A stretch of DNA of 6,798 nucleotides from Methanothrix sp. (GTDB taxonomy: Archaea > Halobacteriota > Methanosarcinia > Methanotrichales > Methanotrichaceae). The translations under genes and the position numbers were made by a program. Within the stretch, counting starts at the first letter, position 1, and every line of letters starts with the position of its first letter. Under the pieces are notes generated by a model. The model worked only from the letters and a program-made list of their open reading frames with translations, was not told where the DNA came from and did no database searches. The stretch lies in contig JAJRAX010000062.1 in the NCBI GenBank assembly GCA_028679775.1, forward strand, positions 1 to 6,798. Direction: 5' to 3'. Below, piece after piece: positions 1 through 5,668 of the stretch.

Positions 1-32
1 ATGCTGCTAAAATAGGCTAAATAAATTCGATG

Positions 33-40
33 GGAGGTGA
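33..40 (+). promoter_or_regulatory. Strong ribosome binding site for the His/Cys-rich ORF
   Basis: GGAGGTGA is an eight-base match to the anti-Shine-Dalgarno sequence of archaeal 16S rRNA, with 7 nt to ATG 48. It selects ATG 48 over ATG 41, which touches the site and encodes only seven residues. It is the strongest evidence that this tiny ORF is translated. Confidence 0.8.
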
Positions 41-47
41 ATGAGAA

Positions 48-164
48 ATGTGCTGTCACACTGATGATAAACATGAACATGCCCACGAGCATGATGGCAA
101 GAATCACGTCCATGAGCATATCCACGATGCTGATCACAAGCATCCGCACAAATGCTGTCATTAA
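48..164 (+). CDS. 38-aa His/Cys-rich microprotein, probable metal binder
   Basis: Small ORF from ATG 48 to TAA 162-164. Of 38 residues, 13 are His (4, 9, 11, 13, 15, 20, 22, 24, 26, 30, 32, 34, 38) and 4 are Cys (2, 3, 36, 37), plus 8 Asp/Glu. Both ends carry Cys-Cys-His, giving a near mirror layout with H-x-H runs between. There is no signal peptide or membrane segment, so it is probably cytosolic. A full GGAGGTGA ribosome site sits 7 nt before the ATG. His codons are mixed (7 CAT, 6 CAC), so this is not a simple DNA repeat. His-rich proteins such as Hpn and the HypB/SlyD tails bind nickel or zinc; that role is inferred here. A T10 tract follows the stop. Whether it is cotranscribed with a gene left of the window cannot be seen. 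I recognise no named family. Confidence 0.75.
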   Translation: MCCHTDDKHEHAHEHDGKNHVHEHIHDADHKHPHKCCH

Positions 165-173
165 ATTTTAACA

Positions 174-183
174 TTTTTTTTTT
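174..183 (+). terminator. Oligo-T terminator after the His/Cys-rich ORF
   Basis: A run of ten T on the plus strand starts 10 nt after the TAA at 162-164. Archaeal RNA polymerase stops at oligo-T without needing a hairpin, and no GC-rich stem is seen here. It lies in the 49-bp convergent gap with azlD (ending at 214). I see no matching T-run for the minus-strand operon. Confidence 0.6.
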
Positions 184-213
184 ATCGCAATAATTCGCTG
201 CTCTGATTGGAGA

Positions 214-537
214 TCAACTGATTTTTCCTGCCATCCAGAAGAGTATCATCCCGGAAATTACTGTTCCACCGAGCGATTTAGTCTTGAGGGCGATGAGAAA
301 CGTGGGAATTGCCACCAGCGATTTGATCTGCAGCATGTCCAGATGGCGCGGTGGGCCGGAAAGAAATATCTCTGAGAATACGAGGGCGCTCAGAATCGCC
401 ACAGGGATCATGTCCAGCCACTCAATGAACCACCGGGGGAGATTTCGTTGGGCAAGAATGAATAACGGAAGATAGCGCGGAATATAGGTGACAAGTCCCA
501 TTCCGACTATCAGCAGGATGTATTCAGTCTTAAGCAT
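214..537 (-). CDS. azlD: AzlD-type branched-chain amino acid export subunit
   Basis: A 107-residue hydrophobic protein with about four membrane segments. Near the N-terminus is the AzlD signature TYIPRYLPLFIL (residues 17-28), followed by a loop with LPRWFIEWLDMIPVAILSAL. AzlD is the small partner of AzlC; AzlCD/BrnFE pairs export branched-chain amino acids (and methionine in Corynebacterium) across the cytoplasmic membrane. The start is ATG 537 rather than an upstream in-frame ATG at 636: GAGAGGAT (541-548) is a good ribosome site just before it, and homologous sequence begins here. It overlaps the azlC stop by 8 nt, indicating translational coupling. The exact substrate in this organism cannot be read from the sequence. 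Confidence 0.9.
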   Translation of the reverse strand: MLKTEYILLIVGMGLVTYIPRYLPLFILAQRNLPRWFIEWLDMIPVAILSALVFSEIFLSGPPRHLDMLQIKSLVAIPTFLIALKTKSLGGTVISGMILFWMAGKIS

Positions 538-1276
538 ACGATCCTCTCTTTCTTTGAGCATATCTTTTGAGCGCAAATCCTGCAGTGGCACCGAAGAGCG
601 AGGCCATAATAACAAAGCCGTTTCCGGGAACAACAAGAGCGAAGCCGATTGTTGCGGCTCCGGATATGATGGCCGTCAAGAAGTATTGTCGCCCTTTGAG
701 CTGAAAAGTCAGCAGGCAAAGGAACATGGCACTCAGCGCATAGTCTATTCCATAGCATCCGGCTGGAATGGACTGCCCTGCATAACCGCCGAGAATTGTG
801 CTCCCGATCCAGGTAAAATTGGACATCTGATTGACCGCCAGGGCTTGATAGCGATGCCATCCTCCATCTCTAAATTTTGCCATATTCACTGCGAAGCTTT
901 CGTCTGTGACGCCGTAAGCGAAGACTGATAGAAATCCTCTCCCTTCTCCGTGCAAATGGACTGCCAGGGACGAACTCATCAGCAAGTGTCTCAGATTGAC
1001 AACGAATGTCGTCAGAATGATGGATGCAGGCGCAGCTGCTCCACTGATCATGGCCACAGCTATGAACTGAGAGCTTCCGGCATACACCAATATCGACATG
1101 AGTGCGATATCGAGCAAATCCAACCCTGCCTTCTGGGCCAGAACGCCGAAGGCAAAGCCAAGGGGAAGGTAGCCCAGGCATATAGGCCATGCGGCCTTGA
1201 TGCCATCCAGAACAAAGCCGACATGATGCAGGCCTTTTAGCCCTTGACGGCTATCAATTGAGATTGGTTTTCCCAT
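530..1276 (-). CDS. azlC: AzlC-type amino acid exporter, large subunit
   Basis: A 248-residue polytopic membrane protein of normal length for the AzlC/LIV-E family. Recognisable pieces are GYLPLGFAFGVLAQKAGL (residues 35-52), YAGSSQFIAV (65-74), NLRHLLMS (94-101) and TDESFAV (124-130). With AzlD it forms an exporter for branched-chain or related amino acids. The start at ATG 1276 is supported by AAGGAT seven nt upstream and by the position of the first conserved block. It begins 18 nt after the MFS stop and overlaps azlD, so MFS-azlC-azlD is one minus-strand operon. The C-terminus ends in a short basic tail (KRYAQRKRGSYA), a likely cytosolic end. The substrate is inferred from the family only. 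Confidence 0.93.
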   Translation of the reverse strand: MGKPISIDSRQGLKGLHHVGFVLDGIKAAWPICLGYLPLGFAFGVLAQKAGLDLLDIALMSILVYAGSSQFIAVAMISGAAAPASIILTTFVVNLRHLLMSSSLAVHLHGEGRGFLSVFAYGVTDESFAVNMAKFRDGGWHRYQALAVNQMSNFTWIGSTILGGYAGQSIPAGCYGIDYALSAMFLCLLTFQLKGRQYFLTAIISGAATIGFALVVPGNGFVIMASLFGATAGFALKRYAQRKRGSYA

Positions 1277-1294
1277 GAAATATCCTTTTCGTCC

Positions 1295-2587
1295 CTATTT
1301 ATTTTGGATCCGTTCGAAGTCATTAAAGCAAATATAATAAAATATTGCGGATGCAAGATATATTGCACTCGTTGTCAGGAAAGGCATTTCTGGTCTGCCT
1401 GCTGCCATCATCAGTCCGCCTACATATGTTCCAATTCCTACGAATGTATAGCATGCCATCCACATCGAGCTATTTATTATCGATCTCTCTTTTGCCTCAG
1501 CTATTTCCAGCTTGAAGCTGTTAAGGATTGGGTTTGCCATGTTCATGAGCAGATAGCGCATCACATAACCAAAGGCTGCTAGGAGCAGGCTCGATGAGAA
1601 TGTGAAGATCAGCAGGAATGGTATGGACAGAGCCTGTAGCATTGATGCCAGCTTGACTTTGCCATTTCGTTCGACAAGCACAGGCACCAGAAAGTACCCT
1701 GCCATCATTATCAGTTGGGCGGATGAAAATATCAATCCAATCTCGGTCGGGCTTGCTTTATGAACCACATCCAGGAATACGTTGAAATAGGGAAGAGCAG
1801 TGCCCCACCCGGCTCCTAAGAGACAGTAAAAGATGAGCATCCTTCGAACCCTGTGGGACTTGAATGTTGATCTGTAGAGCTTGAACGCGCCGGCAATTCC
1901 GCAGCTTTCCGGGACAATCGTCTCTTTGATATGCGCGAGAGGAATCAGTGAGAAGACTACTGCTGCCAGAGATAGGTACAGAGTCAGTCGATACTCTGTG
2001 CATCTGCCGGCCTCAAGAACCAGCAGATTTGAAGGAAGATCTGCCATAAAGTCTGCCAGAATGTCTGGGAAGTAGCCGCCCACCAAATTTCCTGTGAGTG
2101 TGGCTACTGAATAGATGATCGAATACATGGAAAAGAGATGCATTCTCTCATAGGGTGTGGAGTTCTCCACTAAAAACGTCGCCCCCGTGACAAGGCTGAG
2201 CGTCATTGCACCCCCGTAGGCGATGCTGAATACGATCAAAAGCCATCTGGATGCGGAATTGTAGAGGATTAGAAGGGAGACCGCGAGAAGCAGAGATGAT
2301 GATAATAGCGTCCTCTTCCGGCCCAGGCGATCGCAGACAAAAGCAGCCGGTATTGCAAAGATTCCGATAGAGATTGAGGAGATGGACAGTATCAGCCCCA
2401 AAAAATCCTCCCCAAAGCCTAGGCTCAGGATATACAGGTTGAAGATGACTCCATAGATTCCTACATTCAGGGTGATTAGAAAGACGAACAGAAGATAAAA
2501 TCTGGCATTGGAGCTGAAGCATTTAAGCCTGGCAGCATAGTTGCTGGCTTCATTGGTTATGTTCTTTGAGACGAATTTGAATACCAT
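1295..2587 (-). CDS. Major facilitator superfamily transporter, substrate unknown
   Basis: A 430-residue protein with about 12 hydrophobic segments. The loop after the second segment carries a textbook MFS motif A, DRLGRKRTLL (about residues 86-95). A long charged stretch in the middle separates two six-helix halves, as usual in MFS carriers. An upstream in-frame ATG at 2797 would add 70 polar residues overlapping the divergent gene at 2661. I prefer ATG 2587, because the extension has no membrane or conserved character and would span the divergent promoter region. The ribosome site for 2587 is weak (AAGAGATAG). It is the first gene of an operon with azlC (18-nt gap), which hints at efflux of a small metabolite or amino acid, but no substrate can be assigned. 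Confidence 0.85.
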   Translation of the reverse strand: MVFKFVSKNITNEASNYAARLKCFSSNARFYLLFVFLITLNVGIYGVIFNLYILSLGFGEDFLGLILSISSISIGIFAIPAAFVCDRLGRKRTLLSSSLLLAVSLLILYNSASRWLLIVFSIAYGGAMTLSLVTGATFLVENSTPYERMHLFSMYSIIYSVATLTGNLVGGYFPDILADFMADLPSNLLVLEAGRCTEYRLTLYLSLAAVVFSLIPLAHIKETIVPESCGIAGAFKLYRSTFKSHRVRRMLIFYCLLGAGWGTALPYFNVFLDVVHKASPTEIGLIFSSAQLIMMAGYFLVPVLVERNGKVKLASMLQALSIPFLLIFTFSSSLLLAAFGYVMRYLLMNMANPILNSFKLEIAEAKERSIINSSMWMACYTFVGIGTYVGGLMMAAGRPEMPFLTTSAIYLASAIFYYICFNDFERIQNK

Positions 2588-2611
2588 ATCTATCTCTTGA
2601 GACCTAATATC

Positions 2612-2635
2612 GAAATACTTATTACTATGTATATC
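2612..2635. promoter_or_regulatory. Inverted repeat in the divergent promoter region, candidate operator
   Basis: The arms are GAAATAC and GTATATC, pairing at six of seven positions (GAnATAC-N10-GTATnTC). The repeat lies in the 73-bp gap (2588-2660) between the divergent MFS and binding-protein genes and overlaps the TATA-like element there, so a bound regulator could affect both operons. A metal regulator such as NikR is one possibility, but this is not a match to a NikR site I can recall with certainty. The gap is AT-rich, so chance dyads are fairly likely. Confidence 0.4.
2628..2635 (+). promoter_or_regulatory. TATA-like element of the binding-protein operon, perhaps used in both directions
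   Basis: TGTATATC centres about 29 nt before ATG 2661, which would place transcription start within a few bases of the start codon and give a nearly leaderless mRNA. This agrees with the absence of a convincing ribosome site before 2661. Read on the minus strand, the same bases (GATATACA) would start the MFS transcript around 2605-2610, leaving a 20-nt leader before ATG 2587. No other TATA-like box stands out in the gap. Confidence 0.45.
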
Positions 2636-2660
2636 AAACGTTTTCCTTGGTGTATTATGA

Positions 2661-4217
2661 ATGCTACCACATAAAATGCTATTAACGATATTTACTACGC
2701 TATTAGTAATGGCATCACTGTCGTTCACCGTTTTCGCAGATTCCAGTTCTTCAGGCAATATTCTGAAGGCTGATATGCTCTTCGGGCCTGATGACAACTT
2801 GGACCCGGCCTACAAGTACACAGGCTGGTATCTGCATGAAGCAGGCATTTACGAGACTCTCTTTTCTCTTGACGAGGACATGAATCTCGTGCCTACTTTG
2901 GCAACAGGATATGACCAAGTGAGCGATACCGAGTATCGGATCAATCTGAGAGATGACGTGACCTTCCATGATGGCACACCACTTGATGCCGATGCTGTGG
3001 TCTATTCTCTGCAAAGAGTCATGGACTCGTCGAATTCACGTCATGGTGAGCTTGATTTCATTGCGTCTGTCCAGGCGGCTGATGATAAGACGGTTGTCAT
3101 CAACACCAAGCAGCCCCACTCTCCTACAATCGCCACTCTGGTCGATCCCCTGTTCTCCATTGTCAAGCCCGACGTGAACCTGAATACCACCCCAGTTGGC
3201 ACAGGTCCCTTTAAGTTCGAATCCTTTGAGAAGGGAGTTTCATTGTCTGTCGTCAGAAATGACGATTACTGGGGTGAAAAAGCAAAACTCAACGGCGCCG
3301 TCCTTTACTTCGTTTCCGACTCAATGACGAGAGCCATGCAGCTTGAAGGAGGAGATGTGGACATTGCGAGAGGATTGCCCCAAAGCGAGGTAGCAGGTCT
3401 CAAGGAGAACCAAGATCTCGAAATCCTGAGCATGGAGACCATGCGGGAGAACCTCATCTATGTGAACATGAATAAGGCGCCCTTCAATGATATATCCGTC
3501 CGCCAGGCTTTGAGCTACGCCATCAATCGTCAGGAGATTGTGGATACTGCTTTAGAGGGAATCGGAGGCGTTCCAGCTATTGGGGTCTTCACCTCCGAGA
3601 ATCCCTGGTCTGCCAACGATGAGCTGGTGGCATATGAGCATGACCCGGCCAGGGCCAAGGAGCTTTTGGAGAGTGCTGGAATCACAGATGAAGACGGAGA
3701 CGGCTGGCTTGATTTCCAGGGTGCGCCCTTCAATATCACCATTAAGACCTACACGTCCCGAGCTGAGAACAAGCCATCAGCCGAGGTCGTGGCATCTCAA
3801 CTGGAAGATATCGGCATCAAGTGCGGAGTAGAGATCTTGGACTCCGGCGCTTTGAGCAGCGTACTGTCCGACGGAGATTACGATCTGGCATTATATTCCT
3901 GGAGCACAGGCACAACCGGAGACCCGGACTACTTCTTCTCCAAGCACTTTGAGTCTACAGGCGCAGAGGCCAAGAAGACCGGCTACTCCAATGCAAATGT
4001 GGACGAATGGCTGGCGAAGGCCAGAGCCACATTCGATGATAAAGAGAGGGCTGAATACTACAATAAGGTTCAAGAGCAGGTGCATAAGGACTGCCCAGAG
4101 ATATACCTCTTCTATCTCAATGAACTGGCAGGGGCGAACAAGAGAGTCAAAGGCTACAAACTGTATCCATCCAGTGAGATCAACCTCCTGACACCTGAGC
4201 TATCCATCGAGGGTTAG
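2661..4217 (+). CDS. ABC importer substrate-binding protein, NikA/DppA family (SBP_bac_5)
   Basis: A 518-residue secreted receptor for an ABC importer of the nickel/peptide class. Residues 6-26 form a Sec-type signal ending FTVFA, with cleavage likely before DSSSSG; there is no lipobox Cys and no C-terminal membrane anchor. Family features include LDP near residue 48, RDDVTFHDGTPLDADAVVYS (97-116), GTGPFKF (180-186), DDYWGEK (201-207), TRA-x5-GGDVDIARG (223-238), RQALSYAINRQEI (281-293) and GDPDYFF (420-426). Length is normal. The GDPD block also occurs in peptide-binding members, so nickel, a nickel chelate and short peptides all remain possible. The start at ATG 2661 fits a near-leaderless transcript; ATG 2676 is an alternative that keeps the signal peptide. 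It is followed after 2 nt by the methyltransferase gene, first in the operon as expected for the receptor. Confidence 0.9.
   Translation: MLPHKMLLTIFTTLLVMASLSFTVFADSSSSGNILKADMLFGPDDNLDPAYKYTGWYLHEAGIYETLFSLDEDMNLVPTLATGYDQVSDTEYRINLRDDVTFHDGTPLDADAVVYSLQRVMDSSNSRHGELDFIASVQAADDKTVVINTKQPHSPTIATLVDPLFSIVKPDVNLNTTPVGTGPFKFESFEKGVSLSVVRNDDYWGEKAKLNGAVLYFVSDSMTRAMQLEGGDVDIARGLPQSEVAGLKENQDLEILSMETMRENLIYVNMNKAPFNDISVRQALSYAINRQEIVDTALEGIGGVPAIGVFTSENPWSANDELVAYEHDPARAKELLESAGITDEDGDGWLDFQGAPFNITIKTYTSRAENKPSAEVVASQLEDIGIKCGVEILDSGALSSVLSDGDYDLALYSWSTGTTGDPDYFFSKHFESTGAEAKKTGYSNANVDEWLAKARATFDDKERAEYYNKVQEQVHKDCPEIYLFYLNELAGANKRVKGYKLYPSSEINLLTPELSIEG
4209..4213 (+). promoter_or_regulatory. Ribosome binding site supporting a TTG start
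   Basis: GAGGG lies at the end of the binding-protein gene, 6 nt before TTG 4220. It explains how the methyltransferase can begin at a rare TTG codon two bases after the preceding TAG (4215-4217). The encoded N-terminus (VIAGYWDLRSKSY) already resembles the usual start of this methyltransferase type, so no longer start is needed. Confidence 0.6.
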
Positions 4218-4219
4218 AA

Positions 4220-4696
4220 TTGCAGACCAAAGAGGTCATAGCCGGATACTGGGATCTGAGAAGCAAGAGCTATGGCCGAGGCGTTGTCGCAAGCAAGGAT
4301 GAGGAAAGAGAGATCTGGAAGAGATGCCTAGCACCATTTTTGGCCGAAAGAGATGTCTTTAAGGCGCTGGATGTGGGAGCAGGCACCGGATTTCTTTCTT
4401 TTGTTTTGCATGACATGGGCCTTGATGTGACAAGCGTCGATCTCTCCGCAGGAATGCTGTCTTTTGCCAATGATGCCTGTATTCATCAGAAACGGGATCT
4501 TGGACTGTGTCTGGCTGATGCGGAGTCTCTGCCATTTCAATCCTTGTCCTTCGACCTGGTGACAAGCAGACATCTCCTCTGGACGCTGCCCGACCCGGCG
4601 AGGGCCATTGCTGAGTGGATGCGCGTCTTGTGCCCAGGGGGCCGGATCATTGCCGTTGACGGAAATTGGTTTGATCCTACGCCGTCTTCCTGGTGA
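4220..4696 (+). CDS. Class I SAM-dependent methyltransferase, C-terminally truncated (probable decaying gene)
   Basis: 158 residues from TTG 4220 to TGA 4694-4696. It has the Rossmann-type SAM site: motif I ALDVGAGTGFLS (49-60), an acidic second strand SVDLS (72-76), LADAESLPF (98-106), FDLVTSRHLLWTLPDP (111-126) and LCPGGRIIAVDGNW (137-150). The substrate is unknown; family members act on small molecules. The length is well short of the roughly 230-270 residues I would expect, and the protein stops just after the sixth strand. Reading frame 1 from 4675 to TAG 4717-4719 encodes SYAVFLVTGEKERL, which looks like the missing last strand and tail. An internal deletion that also shifted the frame is therefore likely. 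The remaining protein keeps the SAM pocket but probably not a complete fold. It sits between receptor and permease, so a role tied to the imported ligand is plausible, not shown. Confidence 0.8.
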   Translation: MQTKEVIAGYWDLRSKSYGRGVVASKDEEREIWKRCLAPFLAERDVFKALDVGAGTGFLSFVLHDMGLDVTSVDLSAGMLSFANDACIHQKRDLGLCLADAESLPFQSLSFDLVTSRHLLWTLPDPARAIAEWMRVLCPGGRIIAVDGNWFDPTPSSW

Positions 4697-4719
4697 CGGG
4701 TGAGAAGGAAAGGCTGTAG
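4675..4719 (+). pseudogene. Out-of-frame C-terminal remnant of the methyltransferase
   Basis: In a frame different from the methyltransferase ORF, these bases read SYAVFLVTGEKERL then TAG. An alternating hydrophobic strand followed by a short charged tail is the usual C-terminal end of class I methyltransferases. Its TAG ends one base before the nikB ATG at 4721, exactly where an intact upstream gene would stop in such a tightly packed operon. In this frame it has no start of its own: a TGA at 4672-4674 closes it upstream. I infer that 70-100 codons have been lost between about residue 152 and this remnant. Confidence 0.55.
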
Positions 4720-4720
4720 A

Positions 4721-5668
4721 ATGCTCTCATTTCTTCTGAGAAGACTCTTGTTGTTGCTGCCGGTATTGCTGCTGGTATCAATCATCTCCTTCTTTCTTTT
4801 TTACCTCTCTCCTGGAGACCCCGCTGAGGTTCTGCTCACAGGCCCCCAGGGTCCGCCTGATCTAAAAGCTGTAGAGGAGTTTCGAGCTAGAGAGGGATTC
4901 AATGATCCGGCTCCAGTCATGTACGTCCGCTGGCTGTCAAAGGTAGTCCGGGGAGACCTCGGGTACTCCTTCACATCCGGGGAGAAGGTATCTGATGCGG
5001 TTTTCAGCAGCTTCCTTCCTACGCTTCGGCTGTCTCTGATCAGTCTATTCATATCTCTCTTGATATCCATTCCTATGGGCATTCTCTCTGCGGTTAGAAG
5101 GGGCTCAGCCATAGACGGACTTGGCCTCTCTTTATCTCTGCTGGGAGTATCAGTGCCTAATTTCTGGCTGGCATATCTCTTGATCATCCTCTTCGCCCTC
5201 AGGCTGGACATCCTTCCCGTTGCTGGATATGGAGACGGTGGAGACATCGAGCACATGATCTTGCCGGCACTCACCCTGGGCATATCCGCTGCCGCCGTGA
5301 CCGGCAGAATGATGCGCACAAGCATGCTCGAAGTAATGGAGCAGGATTACATTGTCGCAGCCCGTGCCAGAGGGCTGACGGAGAGGTCGGTGGTGCTCAG
5401 ACATGCTCTGAGAAATGCTCTCTTGCCGGTTGTCACAATGGTCGGTCTGAATTTTACCTATCTGCTCAATGGCTCTGCGGTTGTCGAGACGGTCTTTGCC
5501 TGGCCTGGAATCGGCAGCCTCATGACCCGTTCCATTTACTGCAGGGACTATCCTGTAATACTGGGCTGTATGCTCTTTCTCTCGTTATTGACCATATCTT
5601 TGAACCTACTGACCGATGTTTGTTATCGATACTGCAATCCGAGGCTCATTCATGAAACAGGGAGTTGA
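4721..5668 (+). CDS. nikB: ABC importer permease, NikB/DppB type
   Basis: A 315-residue inner-membrane subunit of a nickel/peptide-class importer, with six expected membrane segments. It begins with the typical MLSFLLRRLLLLLPVLL and a periplasm-side SPGDPAE (30-36). LGVSVPNFWLAYLL (141-154) followed by ILPVAGYG (164-171), and FAWPGIG (259-265) with CRDYPVI (274-280), resemble NikB more than DppB as I recall those sequences. The EAA loop that docks with the ATPase is intact: DYIVAARARGL (209-219) to RHALRNALLP (227-236). I chose ATG 4721 over GTG 4700: the family normally starts at this residue and AAAGG lies 7 nt before it. It overlaps nikC by 17 nt. The nickel assignment stays tentative because family members also move peptides and opines. 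Confidence 0.88.
   Translation: MLSFLLRRLLLLLPVLLLVSIISFFLFYLSPGDPAEVLLTGPQGPPDLKAVEEFRAREGFNDPAPVMYVRWLSKVVRGDLGYSFTSGEKVSDAVFSSFLPTLRLSLISLFISLLISIPMGILSAVRRGSAIDGLGLSLSLLGVSVPNFWLAYLLIILFALRLDILPVAGYGDGGDIEHMILPALTLGISAAAVTGRMMRTSMLEVMEQDYIVAARARGLTERSVVLRHALRNALLPVVTMVGLNFTYLLNGSAVVETVFAWPGIGSLMTRSIYCRDYPVILGCMLFLSLLTISLNLLTDVCYRYCNPRLIHETGS
5641..5644 (+). promoter_or_regulatory. Ribosome binding site deciding the nikC start
   Basis: GAGG with 7 nt to ATG 5652, located inside the 3' end of nikB. It favours ATG 5652 over the in-frame ATG 5616, whose extra 12 residues (MFVIDTAIRGSF) come from sequence that also codes nikB and do not resemble a NikC N-terminus. Confidence 0.65.

Noticed and set aside
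1..20. Possible end of an upstream gene at the left edge
   Set aside because: All three plus frames reach a stop within 20 bases (10, 15 or 20), so the true frame, if any, cannot be told.
538..636. 33-residue N-terminal extension of AzlD (start at 636)
   Set aside because: It lies wholly within azlC in another frame, and a clear ribosome site precedes ATG 537.
488..928. Long plus-strand ORF opposite azlC/azlD
   Set aside because: It is a shadow frame with no ribosome site and no recognisable domain, while azlC and azlD on the other strand are clearly conserved.
1274..1297. MFS gene ends in TAG and is in frame with azlC, so pyrrolysine readthrough could fuse them
   Set aside because: azlC has its own ribosome site and conserved start, a one-in-three frame match is expected by chance, and other genes here also end in TAG.
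2588..2797. 70-residue N-terminal extension of the MFS protein (start at 2797)
   Set aside because: It would run through the divergent promoter and into the binding-protein gene, is polar and unlike an MFS N-terminus; ATG 2587 fits better.
4215..4242. TAG at the end of the binding protein as a readthrough codon
   Set aside because: The frame closes again at a TAG a few codons later, the protein is full length, and the methyltransferase starts two bases after the stop.
4694..4720. In-frame TGA between methyltransferase and nikB suggesting a readthrough fusion or selenocysteine
   Set aside because: GTG 4700 is in the methyltransferase frame, but NikB proteins normally start at MLSFLLRR (ATG 4721), no SECIS-like element was seen, and the frame-1 tail gives a simpler deletion explanation.
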